From a virus, in IMG/VR virus record IMGVR_UViG_3300042569_001206, positions 1 through 25,399 of that record: 25,399 nt of DNA; one strand, 5' to 3'. Below, in pieces: positions 5,518-13,976 of this stretch; the stretch's first letter is position 1; every line of letters starts with the position of its first letter. The position numbers were made by a program, and so were the translations under genes. The notes below the pieces were generated by a model. The model had not been told where the DNA came from. It saw only the letters and a program-made list of their open reading frames with translations, and ran no database searches.

Positions 5518-7264
5518 CCGTATTGTAACTTGTAAAGCCGTTCTCTTTGACGACCTTGAGAATGTTCTCCACACGTCCGGCCAGTTCATCTCTGTGCGAG
5601 ACCAACCAAATACTCTTGTGACGCTCTCTGCTCATCTTCTTGAGCAAGGCTAGAGCGTTCTCTACACCTTGTGTGTCCAGGCCGTTGTCAATCAACTCGT
5701 CAATAAACAGCAAGTTGATTGGGCTGTATAAACTTTCCCAAACATCACGGAACGCCCAGGACATAGACAAGATCAATCTGTTGCGTTCGCCACGTGATAA
5801 GTTGTCGAAGTCCAGTTCACGACCCAGTTCCTCAATACTCACAGTCAAATCGTTTTGGAACTTCACAGTATGTGGCAAGCCAATACGATCCAAGTAGTGG
5901 GTGAGTCGTGCATTCAAGTAACTCAAATTCTGATCAATAATCTTCTTGCGTACAAAACTGTCTTTGCTTGTTAAGAGTTTGAGCAAGAAGTCTTGATGAT
6001 CTTGTACCCGAGTAAGTTCGTTCAGCGCATCGTATGTTACAACTTGCAAGGCTTGTCCTTGCATGTCTGTGATTTGTTCTTCGTAAGGATCTACATCTGC
6101 AGATCTTGTGGTCAAATCTTTGCGTAGTGTCTCCACAGTATTGCGATGATTCAATGCTTGCTCTAGTGAATCATAGAACACCGTGGGTGCTGTGCCTAAC
6201 ACACCAATTTGGGTAATAGTATCTTCATGCCCTTGGCGTTGAGTGTCATTGGCCAAGAGTTGTAGTGCGGTTTCTTGAACTAGAGCCTGTTTGGCCTGTT
6301 TTAATTCATCTTGTTTGTCATCATGCAAGTCTTGACCACATGAGTGACACCGGTGGGCATCCAGGGCCTCAATCTCTGTCTTGAGTTTAGCTAACAGTCG
6401 GTTTAGTTTGGCATCATCTGAGTCAATTTGGCGAATGTGACGGTTGGCATCGTCTAGGGCTTTTTTCTTCTCATGAAATGCTTCTAGATCTCTGTGTGCT
6501 TGCACTTCAGCCTCAATGTCTATATGTTCTAAGTCACCAATAGCCTGTTCCAGTTTGCTCACATCCTCGTCACGTTTGGCCGTCCAAAGACGTTGACGTT
6601 TACGCAGACTTTCGATCTGTTCTTCAATGCGCTTGTTGGCTTCTTGCACAGCACGAATGCGGAACTCTTCTGCTTGAATAGCATCTTTGGTTTGCCGGTT
6701 GAGTTCTTTGATTGCATCAGCACGTTCACTCAGCAAGGTGATGCCCAACAACTGCTCAATGATAGTTCTTTGATCATTGGCTTTCAAACTCAAGAACGGT
6801 TCAGTGTAGGTGTTCAAGGCCAGCACATGCTTAAACATGTCGTGGCTCATGTTCATCACACGCTCAATAGCATCTTGTGTTTCTCTTGAGTCGCCTTGTG
6901 CTTCGTCTTCGGCAGCCTTGTGTTCGTTGTTGATGTAGAAACGCAACACATTGGGTTTGCGTCCACGTTCAATTCTGTATTCTTGACTGTTAACACTGAA
7001 GTCCAAACTCACAAGCATGTTTTTGCCATTGGTCTTGTTTACTAGATTGTCTTTGCGGATGTTTGACAATGCTTGCCCATACAATGCATAACTCAAGGCA
7101 TTGATTATTGTGGTCTTGCCTGTTCCGTTACGACTACCATCGCCACCTAGGTCTAAGTTTTCACCTAATACTAATGTAAGATCGTTGCGGTCAAAGTCAA
7201 TACCTTGGGTAGCCGCACCCACACTCATAAAATTCTTCACAGTTAGATTTTTAATTTGTATCAT
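5501..7264 (-). CDS. gp46: gp46, SbcC/Rad50-like recombination nuclease ATPase subunit
   Basis: The protein has 587 residues, close to T4 gp46 (about 560). It has an N-terminal ATPase half with the Walker A RNGTGKTT (residues 45-52), preceded by the LGENLDLGGDG loop; long charged coiled-coil arms; a zinc-hook CHSC near residue 305; the ABC signature NLSRGERNR near 485-495; and Walker B LLFIDELIDNGLD near 512-525. With gp47 it forms the complex that resects DNA ends for phage recombination-dependent replication and host DNA breakdown. It is separated from gp47 by two accessory ORFs and followed by two radical SAM genes. Upstream of ATG 7264 there is no clear Shine-Dalgarno; TATAAAATA lies in the 29-nt gap. 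Confidence 0.95.
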   Translation of the reverse strand: MIQIKNLTVKNFMSVGAATQGIDFDRNDLTLVLGENLDLGGDGSRNGTGKTTIINALSYALYGQALSNIRKDNLVNKTNGKNMLVSLDFSVNSQEYRIERGRKPNVLRFYINNEHKAAEDEAQGDSRETQDAIERVMNMSHDMFKHVLALNTYTEPFLSLKANDQRTIIEQLLGITLLSERADAIKELNRQTKDAIQAEEFRIRAVQEANKRIEEQIESLRKRQRLWTAKRDEDVSKLEQAIGDLEHIDIEAEVQAHRDLEAFHEKKKALDDANRHIRQIDSDDAKLNRLLAKLKTEIEALDAHRCHSCGQDLHDDKQDELKQAKQALVQETALQLLANDTQRQGHEDTITQIGVLGTAPTVFYDSLEQALNHRNTVETLRKDLTTRSADVDPYEEQITDMQGQALQVVTYDALNELTRVQDHQDFLLKLLTSKDSFVRKKIIDQNLSYLNARLTHYLDRIGLPHTVKFQNDLTVSIEELGRELDFDNLSRGERNRLILSMSWAFRDVWESLYSPINLLFIDELIDNGLDTQGVENALALLKKMSRERHKSIWLVSHRDELAGRVENILKVVKENGFTSYNTDVELA

Positions 7265-7293
7265 TGATATATTTTATAGGATGTAGACAAAAA

Positions 7294-7833
7294 TCACAAC
7301 TCCATTTTTTTCATACGCAACTCAAGTGCGCTACATTCCTTTGATCTTATATCTGATAATACCTGAAAATTATGCTCAAATCTTTGATGATTTTTAAGGT
7401 AAAAATCTTTTATATCATCAAGGGGTTGTTTTATAAACTCCTTTGTGGTTTGAATTATTTTTCCAAATCGTTCCATTGGACAAGATATATCGTCATACGA
7501 TTCGTCTAGAAAATCGCTAAATGTTTCAAACCCTTTGTCGTGCAATAATTTTAAAATATGTTTAGGACCCATGATTATGAACATTCTTTTGCAGGCAATA
7601 GGACGGAGTGTTTTTTCTGATACATAAGGATACGGATAGTCAAAAACTGATTCGGTTACAATATCTAACGCAATTTTTTTGTAAAAAGACGCTTGATACC
7701 TTGTATCAATGGAATTTGGCAAACCTTGTATTAATGGATGGGAAACACTTGATTGGGGGATAGTGCAATTTATAGACTCATCCTGGATGAATTTGTCGTT
7801 TACTCTAGTTGGGCATTCTGGAACAAGTATCAT
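7294..7833 (-). CDS. C-terminal half of a split glycosyltransferase-like phage protein (tentative)
   Basis: The protein has 179 residues. The pattern IVTESVFDYPYPYVSEKTLRPIACKRMFIIMGP, then LKLLHDKGFETFSDFLDESYDDI and an Arg-containing helix, is typical of the C-terminal half of a family of about 350-400 residues that I recall from marine phages and metagenomes. That half resembles the donor-binding region of GT10-type fucosyltransferases (a TEK motif followed by a strand and Gly). The upstream ORF supplies what looks like the matching N-terminal half, ending in an RxHRxxL motif. The start ATG 7833 overlaps that ORF's stop (ATGA), and this frame is open upstream of the ATG, so one gene may have been split by a small indel. 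AT-rich, accessory in character. Confidence 0.7.
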   Translation of the reverse strand: MILVPECPTRVNDKFIQDESINCTIPQSSVSHPLIQGLPNSIDTRYQASFYKKIALDIVTESVFDYPYPYVSEKTLRPIACKRMFIIMGPKHILKLLHDKGFETFSDFLDESYDDISCPMERFGKIIQTTKEFIKQPLDDIKDFYLKNHQRFEHNFQVLSDIRSKECSALELRMKKMEL

Positions 7834-8387
7834 TGATTGTGGCCTTGTATTGTTACTGCGATTTTAGAAGGATCCAAATCTTTTAATTCGTGATATAAAG
7901 CTAATCTATGCGATCTACCCGCACCCATCATGCTGATAGCGTGATATTCTATTTGATCTGCATCAAGGTCAACAACATGATAATGATCGTTAATGTGTGT
8001 TGTTGCACTGAATGATTCTATTAACATAGGACGATCTTTTGCGTGTCGATTTTTACATAATATATCAATTTCTTTTTGTAATCCAAAGTGATTGGTCCAG
8101 ATGATAAGTGTATAGAAAGGAATATCAATTTCCTGCACCACTTGGAAAAAATTTCTTAAATTGACACCAACACACATCTCGTTAATGTAGATATCTGTAT
8201 CTTGATGCACAATAAGATATCGATCATTCCTGTGGTATTCTTGTTTTTTTGTGTTTATAAAAAATGTTCTTAGGACGTTCCAATTTGTGTCAAAGTTTGG
8301 AAACACAATACTGTCAATAATTTTAAATTGAGTTTGTAGTACTGCTAAAATCTCCGGTGGTATAAGTTCGTTCTTTTTAAAGTGCAT
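7830..8387 (-). CDS. N-terminal half of the split glycosyltransferase-like protein (tentative)
   Basis: The start is placed at ATG 8387 (MHFKKNEL), because GGAGAG at 8394-8399 lies 6 nt before it; an ATG at 8408 would add seven residues but has no ribosome binding site. The 185 residues include YLIVHQDTDIYIN, NFFQVVQEIDIPFYTLIIWTNHFGLQ and, near the end, GAGRSHRLALYHEL. The last motif precedes the C-terminal domain in intact relatives as I remember them. The stop TGA overlaps the next ATG, so both parts could be made in equal amounts and act as a two-chain protein. Function is unproven; a sugar-transfer role is only an inference. Confidence 0.65.
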   Translation of the reverse strand: MHFKKNELIPPEILAVLQTQFKIIDSIVFPNFDTNWNVLRTFFINTKKQEYHRNDRYLIVHQDTDIYINEMCVGVNLRNFFQVVQEIDIPFYTLIIWTNHFGLQKEIDILCKNRHAKDRPMLIESFSATTHINDHYHVVDLDADQIEYHAISMMGAGRSHRLALYHELKDLDPSKIAVTIQGHNQ

Positions 8388-8474
8388 GCAAATCTCTCCA
8401 ATAACCATGTTGGATTTTTATTTTCTTGAAACTCAATATTGGAATATTTTCGTAAAAATTAATCATTTTTTTGC

Positions 8475-9488
8475 TTATAAAGTCTGATAAATTTTCAACA
8501 GTAATTTGTTGTCGTAGAATTCGGATTCAATGTTGGTAATCTGATCAGTGACAATTTGATCTACACTTTCAAACTTGACTTCACCAGGAGCCATGTCAGT
8601 ATCCACTGCGGAGTTCTTGTTGGGGATCAAGGCCATCTCTCTCAAGCCATATTCTCGGATATAGGTTTCTTTGATGAAGTTGGCTTCTTCGTATGAAATT
8701 TCAATATCCAACTGCACACGTACATGCATGCCTGGTGCAAGCAAAGTAGGTGCATTGTCAATAATACTTGCCAGTCCCAGCACACGATATCTTGGTTGAT
8801 CTGGCCAGGCATAAAACTCTGGCTCCTGCCCCCACTCAATGATGGTCAAGCCGCGGTCATCATCTCCGGCATCAGCATAGTTATGTGGGAAACAGTTACC
8901 AATGTAGGTAATGTTCTTTTTGGTCTGACGTTTGTGAAAGTGTCCAGTGAACACATGTTCAAAGTTGTTGAAGTCTTCTCTACGCACCTCACCATGATCT
9001 GGCATCTCCACCATGGCGTTCATTAGGTAACCGGGCAGTTCAAAATGCCCGAACATGTACTTGCCTTTTAGTTTGGGTATGCGTTTGTGGTCATCGGCTA
9101 CAAGCCAAGGAGCAATGACAACATCGCCACTGCTAAACCAATCGTTACATATCTGTACACGGGGGAGATGCTTTGCCCATTCCACACTTTGTATGTCGCG
9201 CTTATCTCGATAATACAAATCATGATTACCAGGAATGAAATACACGTTTGTAAAATTATCATTCATGTGCTCCAGTGCCCGTAGGCTGTAATTAAGTGTG
9301 ACAATGTTTAGGCTGGCACGGTTGTTGTGCCAGTCGCCTAGAAACAAACAGGTTTCGCAACCTTCTGATTTGGCCTTGGCAGTGGCCCATTTTACAAAGT
9401 TTAGGCAATCCTCGTTGTGTTGAGTGCTGTTGCTTTTTAATCCAAAGTGAATGTCTGTGAAGATCGCGGCTTTACGAAATAAATTCAT
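8475..9488 (-). CDS. gp47: gp47, SbcD/Mre11-like recombination nuclease subunit
   Basis: The protein has 337 residues, matching T4 gp47 (339). The metallophosphoesterase motifs are in order: FTDIHFG (Asp12, His14), LGDWHNN (Asp52, His54), GNHD (87-90), GHFE near 147 and GHFHKR (182-187). These bind two metal ions, usually manganese, at the nuclease site. The partner is gp46. The start ATG overlaps the preceding gene's stop (ATGA). A 66-87 nt gap follows before the split accessory gene, depending on that gene's start. Confidence 0.95.
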   Translation of the reverse strand: MNLFRKAAIFTDIHFGLKSNSTQHNEDCLNFVKWATAKAKSEGCETCLFLGDWHNNRASLNIVTLNYSLRALEHMNDNFTNVYFIPGNHDLYYRDKRDIQSVEWAKHLPRVQICNDWFSSGDVVIAPWLVADDHKRIPKLKGKYMFGHFELPGYLMNAMVEMPDHGEVRREDFNNFEHVFTGHFHKRQTKKNITYIGNCFPHNYADAGDDDRGLTIIEWGQEPEFYAWPDQPRYRVLGLASIIDNAPTLLAPGMHVRVQLDIEISYEEANFIKETYIREYGLREMALIPNKNSAVDTDMAPGEVKFESVDQIVTDQITNIESEFYDNKLLLKIYQTL

Positions 9489-10396
9489 AATAAATGATCC
9501 AAGTTTTGTTGGCAGTGCATATTGGATAAATGTGCAATTGTATTAGTTAACATTTTGTTTGTAGCAGCATCAAACTGTTCATACCATTGAGTTTGGGCCT
9601 GTTCATAATTACATATAAGTTGTTGTTTGTTATATTGAACTCTGTCATGATTTACCAGGTGATGATAATTATTAATCATTTTGTTACCATCTAGCAGTAA
9701 AAAACTGTGAGTCGGTAATAACGACCGCAAGTTGCACCAAAAATTCAATGTAGATATCAGTATTGATTCAAAGTATAACATATCATCTATAGTAATTTCA
9801 ATCGGTTTGACTAAACTCCAGTCAAACTCGTTGCCGTGGTGATAACCGTAATGCTGACCCAACACTGTGCTAGTAAATGTTTCCCACAATAGAGGTCGGT
9901 AGACAAATACCAGCGCAACTTCAGGATGTAACCGGGCGTGACGCCAGTAATCTAACATCACACTGTTACTAGACTCAACCCCAACATGCATTCGATGCAA
10001 AATTCTAAATTTTTTAAGTAGTTCTTCCACAAACCTTGTGCCAGATCTAGCAAGGTGGATTACCCAAAATTTAGGCTTGTCTGTAAAATGTGTATATGTC
10101 GCTGTGCTGACAAAATCGTTGGCACAGCACCAATACTTATTGTCTTGTATAACTAGTTCAGGATCCTGACTGTAAAAGATCTTGGTTCGATCAAGATCAC
10201 AAAAAAGTAATTCACGCAGATTTTGACAATCAGAATATGCAATTTCATACAGTTCAGAGTTGCAACCGCTAATGGGAAATTTTTTTGTCCACTTCCCGGA
10301 ACTACTGGTTTCCAAATTGGTGTAGTTAATAAACTTAGAAGCAAACCATTCCCGTTCACCAATGGTATCGTGTGTGAATACAATTCTGTTGTTCAT
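9485..10396 (-). CDS. Sulfotransferase-family-like protein
   Basis: The protein has 303 residues. After an N-terminal extension of about 105 residues comes FWVIHLARSGTRFVEELLKKF: a strand, the loop HLARSGT (114-120) and a helix, matching the PAPS 5'-phosphosulfate-binding loop of sulfotransferases. VALVFVYRPLLWETFTS (160-176) matches the 3'-phosphate-binding strand, with Arg167 and Ser176 in the expected places. A conserved-looking HSFLLLDGNKM segment follows. Possible substrates are surface sugars or small molecules; none can be named. It lies between gp55 and gp47, overlapping gp47 by ATGA, and is AT-rich like the other accessory genes. Confidence 0.75.
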   Translation of the reverse strand: MNNRIVFTHDTIGEREWFASKFINYTNLETSSSGKWTKKFPISGCNSELYEIAYSDCQNLRELLFCDLDRTKIFYSQDPELVIQDNKYWCCANDFVSTATYTHFTDKPKFWVIHLARSGTRFVEELLKKFRILHRMHVGVESSNSVMLDYWRHARLHPEVALVFVYRPLLWETFTSTVLGQHYGYHHGNEFDWSLVKPIEITIDDMLYFESILISTLNFWCNLRSLLPTHSFLLLDGNKMINNYHHLVNHDRVQYNKQQLICNYEQAQTQWYEQFDAATNKMLTNTIAHLSNMHCQQNLDHLL

Positions 10397-10419
10397 ACAG
10401 AGTTCGCGTTGCCTAAAAG

Positions 10420-11310
10420 TTAGGTTGTAATAGTGACCGGTCCGGACATGGCGGCCATTGAGTGTTTACCAGAGTTCTGACGAGTCCATGAAGGATTGAG
10501 TCCGTTCATCTCTAAAATATCATCACGTATGTTTTGATTTTTCTTTTCAATATTCAAGATACGAGTAAAGCTGTTAGTGATAGCGGCAGTATAATACGCA
10601 AAAGGGTTCTGCGATTTTGACTCGTCAAACTGCAATCCGATTTGAGACAGTTGTAGCAAGGCTTGTCCCCGCATTTCTTCGTTGTAGGTGTATCCACGCC
10701 AGTTACTCCTTGTAGCATATCTTTCGCATAGTTTCATAAACATCATGGCTAACTTTTTGGTCATGTCGCCGTGGTCTTTGGAAAACTCTCCAGTGGCCAA
10801 ATCGCCTTTCCAATGACTGCGTCCCACAATGTAGGGTTTCTTTTCGTTGTCAATGCGATAGTGCTCGAACGGTGGAAAGTTCACTCGCACGTGATTCATG
10901 TCCAGTACCGGGACGTCCACAATGTCTGCTAAGGGATCTTCTTCTACTACGTCATCAAGATCTAAAATTTCTTCTAACTTGCGCTTTTTTGCTTCGGCTT
11001 TGGTTATTTTTTTGGGTGCTTTGGGTATGTGATCCCAACATGTAATCCGGAACACAATTTCTGTATTTGGGATTTTTTTAGGGTCTACAATAGTACCTTC
11101 TCGCTTGAGTCGATCTGCTCGGTTACGTCTTGCTTCAGCAATAGTACGCTGATTGATCCGGTCTATCGACGGCAAAATAATATCAAATTGATGATCCATT
11201 GCTCTATCTTGATACCAACAGTAGTTGTTTTTACTGAGGTGAATTTCTTTTAAGATATCTCTGTTGTTGAGATAGTTCACACGAGGTGCGGCTTTGGGTA
11301 GTAAAGTCAT
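10420..11310 (-). CDS. gp55: gp55, late-transcription sigma factor, with long insertion
   Basis: The protein has 296 residues against 185 in T4. Residues 11-22 (VNYLNNRDILKE) match the start of T4 gp55 (YNYVNNKELLQAI). Residues about 180-265 carry the sigma-like core: LAMMFMKLCERYATRSNWRGYTY, GLQFDESKSQNPFAYYT and ITNSFTRILNIEKK, matching T4 GYT, FDETKYKNPHAYIT and FNAFVQRIKKE. Between lies a charged insert of about 150 residues. gp55 directs host RNA polymerase to late promoters (TATAAATA). The T4 C-terminal clamp-binding motif (SLDFLYE) is not evident in the tail GKHSMAAMSGPVTITT. AGGAG at 11323-11327 lies 12 nt before the ATG. First gene of the leftward unit. Confidence 0.9.
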   Translation of the reverse strand: MTLLPKAAPRVNYLNNRDILKEIHLSKNNYCWYQDRAMDHQFDIILPSIDRINQRTIAEARRNRADRLKREGTIVDPKKIPNTEIVFRITCWDHIPKAPKKITKAEAKKRKLEEILDLDDVVEEDPLADIVDVPVLDMNHVRVNFPPFEHYRIDNEKKPYIVGRSHWKGDLATGEFSKDHGDMTKKLAMMFMKLCERYATRSNWRGYTYNEEMRGQALLQLSQIGLQFDESKSQNPFAYYTAAITNSFTRILNIEKKNQNIRDDILEMNGLNPSWTRQNSGKHSMAAMSGPVTITT

Positions 11311-11338
11311 GAGTGACTGGGTCTCCTAATATGTACTT

Positions 11339-11366
11339 ATTGTAGCACATTTACAACAGTTGTCAA
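11339..11366 (-). promoter_or_regulatory. Near-consensus sigma70-type promoter driving gp55 and the leftward operon
   Basis: On the - strand, TTGACA (complement of 11361-11366, a perfect -35) is followed after 16 nt by TACAAT (complement of 11339-11344, one mismatch to TATAAT). Transcription would start near 11332, about 20 nt before the gp55 ATG, leaving room for the Shine-Dalgarno AGGAG. It is the best promoter I found in the window and fits early expression by unmodified host RNA polymerase. Confidence 0.85.
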
Positions 11367-11397
11367 CCTCATTGTAAAATACGCCGTTTTAGAAATG

Positions 11398-11405
11398 GGT
11401 AAATA
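11398..11405 (+). promoter_or_regulatory. T4-late-type promoter motif upstream of the structural operon
   Basis: GGTAAATA matches the gp55 consensus TATAAATA at 6 of 8 positions, 18 nt before ATG 11424. A start a few bases downstream would leave a short leader with AGGA (11412-11415) as ribosome binding site. The position ahead of the rightward structural run is right; the match is moderate. Confidence 0.5.
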
Positions 11406-11423
11406 AGTGATAGGAATACTAAT

Positions 11424-13976
11424 ATGGCAGACCCAACAGGATCAGACAGCAACGGCGGAACAACTACAGTGGTATCAAATCCACCCAATCCCCCTACGAC
11501 TAACACTGTACCTAACACCACAACAGATACAACTACAGTTCAATATCAATCTGCAACATCAAAAGCCGCAGTTGATACAAACAATGGTGGTGAAGGATTT
11601 AGCCTAGGCACATCTGATGGCAACGGTGGCTTTGTCAACGCACAAGGCGACCCAGTTGATTCAAACGGCATGCCCATTGCGGGAGTACCGCCCACAACAT
11701 ATTCTAGTCCAGTCAATGATCCTCTTGCAGGACTCTCGCCGACACAATTGCAAGATCTTGGCGGGGCAGATCCCACAGATCCGTACATCCGTGCCAGATT
11801 GGGCATACCACAATTGCCTGGCAGTATATTGTTTGCCACCGGTAGTTTTGGCACCATCAAAACAGGTGTGCCAGCAATTGACTCAGCACTGGGTATTATT
11901 GGCAGTGGCGTTACTTCTTTATTCTCTAACTTCAGCAACACTGTAGGCGGTTTGTTTGGCACCAAGCCCACAGCATCTGCTGTGGCCGCAACCACAGGAT
12001 CAGGAGTGGCTGCCTTGGTGGCACCTGTTGGGCCTTCCACAACCTTGGCACCAGTTGACGCAACCACAACAGAAGGTTTTGGTATTCAAGCTTCAGTTGA
12101 TCCGACCACAACAGAAGGTTTTGGTATTCAAGCCGCAGTGGACCCAACCACACTGGACGGGTACGGAGTACCAGCATCGTCAGAAGGAGTCACAGCTAGA
12201 GGAATCAATACTACAACCCTAAGCGCCGACCAGGCAGACGCTTATTACAATGGCACAGGAACATTAACTGCTGACCAACGCATAGCACAGGATCAACAAA
12301 CAGCCGCAGATGCTGCTGCATTGTATCCAGGCACAAACAATACCAATCTCAAGAATATTGATGCGGCAGGCGGAGCCATTGCTAGGAATCAGGTTGGGAT
12401 TACTAACGCTGAACAAATCATTGCTGAAAACAATGCTGAACTAGTAGACCCTAACATTTCAGATCAACGCAGAGCAGAACTAGAAGCCAACAATGCCAGT
12501 CAAGAAAATTATATAAGATTGGCCAACGACAACACAGCAGAACAAGAACTAGTAATTGAAGCCAATGCTGATGGATATGCAGCTGGTGGCGGCAACGAAG
12601 GCTCTGGGCAAACAACAACTCCAGTTGACCCAACTACCCTGGAAGGCTATGGAGTTCAAGCCGCAGTGGACCCAACTACTACAGAAGGCTTTGGAGTTCC
12701 TGGACCAGCACCAGTTGATGCAAACAACACTGGCGAAGGATTTGGCAATGTATTTCCGGATGGATTTGGTGGATTTGTCAACGGTGATGGTCAGCCAGTT
12801 GATGCCAATGGATCATTGATACCCACTGGTGATAACCTAACCCAATCAGCTGCATTGGTTGATCCAGGCACTGGTGGAGAAGGTTTTTCAGTCACACCAG
12901 ATGGCGAAGGCGGATATACAGATGCAGCCGGAAATCCAGTTGACCAATTTGGCATGCCAGTAGAGGCTGTACAACCTACAACCTATCCACCGGCCGCAGT
13001 TGATCCATTGTCAACTGGGTATACCGCTGATGCTGAACAAATTGCAGCCGCCAACATAGATGCAGGTGGCGAAACAGACGCAAGTCTGGGGGCGGCCGGA
13101 GAAACTGCTCTGGCAGCCAATGCAGCCAATGCCAAAAATTTAGCCCGACAGCAGGCCACAATACAAGCACGGTTCAAACAACCCGGCAACAAAGATTGGC
13201 GAGTGAGACTGAGTCTTGGTCCTGGTGCACAGTACCTTTACAATGCCACTCCTGCAGGGGTGTTGAAACCCTTGGCCGCCAATGGCGGAACAGATGGGGT
13301 AATATTTCCCTATACTCCCAATATCACCACCACGTATTCGGCCAACTATGAACAGTATGATCTTGTGCATTCCAACTATCGTGGTATATTTTATAAAAAT
13401 TCTCGAGTGGGCGATATCCAACTGCGTGGTACCTTTACTGCACAAGATACTACAGAAGCCAATTATCTCTTGGCAGTGATACATTTTTTCCGCAGTGTGA
13501 CCAAGATGTTTTATGGTCAAGATGATGAACGTGGTACACCACCTCCCATCTGTTTATTGAACGGGTACGGCGGTTACCAGTTTTCAGATCACCCTGTGGT
13601 GGTCAGTTCATTTAATTACAGTCTGCCCAATGATGTGGACTACATAAGAACAACCAACCCCAACAATTTTGGATTGAATTTGAACAATCGTTACAACCCG
13701 TCAGGTGTGAGCTTGCCAGCAGGTGGTGCACTGGCAGGTCTCAACAGATTGCTAAATGCCGTCCCTGGTGGTCTCAGCAAAGGTGCCCTGCCTCGGGTTC
13801 CAGCACCCAACACAGTGGCAGGCAGTGTGACCAACAATGTGCCTGCTAGTTATGTACCAACCAAAATGGAAATAGACATCACATTGATACCAGTACAAAC
13901 ACGCAGCCAAGTGAGTCAACAGTTCAAGCTCAAAGACTTTGCCAATGGTGACCTACTCAAACGAGGATTCTGGTAA
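11424..13976 (+). CDS. Large repeat-containing baseplate/tail structural protein
   Basis: The protein has 850 residues. About 570 N-terminal residues are Thr/Pro/Gly/Ala-rich and probably disordered, with two repeat types: a 13-14 residue unit VDPTTTEGFGIQA (five copies near 211-255 and 401-428) and a unit of about 45 residues with GEGF, GGF/Y and PVD (starts near 50, 431 and 479). From about 572 a folded domain begins (DWRVRLSLGPG, FPYTPNITTTYSANYEQYDLVHSNY, FRSVTKMFYG, LPNDVDYIRT), of a type I recall in marine T4-like baseplate proteins and compatible with a tube-cap or tube-like part such as gp48; the exact equivalence is unproven. The stop overlaps the gp53 start (TAATG). AGGA at 11412 supports the start. 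Confidence 0.75.
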   Translation: MADPTGSDSNGGTTTVVSNPPNPPTTNTVPNTTTDTTTVQYQSATSKAAVDTNNGGEGFSLGTSDGNGGFVNAQGDPVDSNGMPIAGVPPTTYSSPVNDPLAGLSPTQLQDLGGADPTDPYIRARLGIPQLPGSILFATGSFGTIKTGVPAIDSALGIIGSGVTSLFSNFSNTVGGLFGTKPTASAVAATTGSGVAALVAPVGPSTTLAPVDATTTEGFGIQASVDPTTTEGFGIQAAVDPTTLDGYGVPASSEGVTARGINTTTLSADQADAYYNGTGTLTADQRIAQDQQTAADAAALYPGTNNTNLKNIDAAGGAIARNQVGITNAEQIIAENNAELVDPNISDQRRAELEANNASQENYIRLANDNTAEQELVIEANADGYAAGGGNEGSGQTTTPVDPTTLEGYGVQAAVDPTTTEGFGVPGPAPVDANNTGEGFGNVFPDGFGGFVNGDGQPVDANGSLIPTGDNLTQSAALVDPGTGGEGFSVTPDGEGGYTDAAGNPVDQFGMPVEAVQPTTYPPAAVDPLSTGYTADAEQIAAANIDAGGETDASLGAAGETALAANAANAKNLARQQATIQARFKQPGNKDWRVRLSLGPGAQYLYNATPAGVLKPLAANGGTDGVIFPYTPNITTTYSANYEQYDLVHSNYRGIFYKNSRVGDIQLRGTFTAQDTTEANYLLAVIHFFRSVTKMFYGQDDERGTPPPICLLNGYGGYQFSDHPVVVSSFNYSLPNDVDYIRTTNPNNFGLNLNNRYNPSGVSLPAGGALAGLNRLLNAVPGGLSKGALPRVPAPNTVAGSVTNNVPASYVPTKMEIDITLIPVQTRSQVSQQFKLKDFANGDLLKRGFW
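12063..12133 (+). repeat. 29-nt exact tandem repeat, 42-nt period, inside the 850-residue gene
   Basis: The same 29 bases, starting ACCACAACAGAAGG, occur at 12063-12091 and 12105-12133, encoding TTTEGFGIQA twice. A related third unit follows directly, and two more copies lie at about 12624-12710, sharing the exact string GCCGCAGTGGACCCAAC. Near-identity at DNA level suggests recent duplication or gene conversion. Confidence 0.85.

Noticed and set aside
11546-12067. 173-residue - strand ORF opposite the repeat-rich structural gene, and similar long antisense ORFs near 949-1374 and 16966-17403
   Set aside because: They mirror the codon pattern of the real gene, have no ribosome binding sites and show no recognisable motifs.
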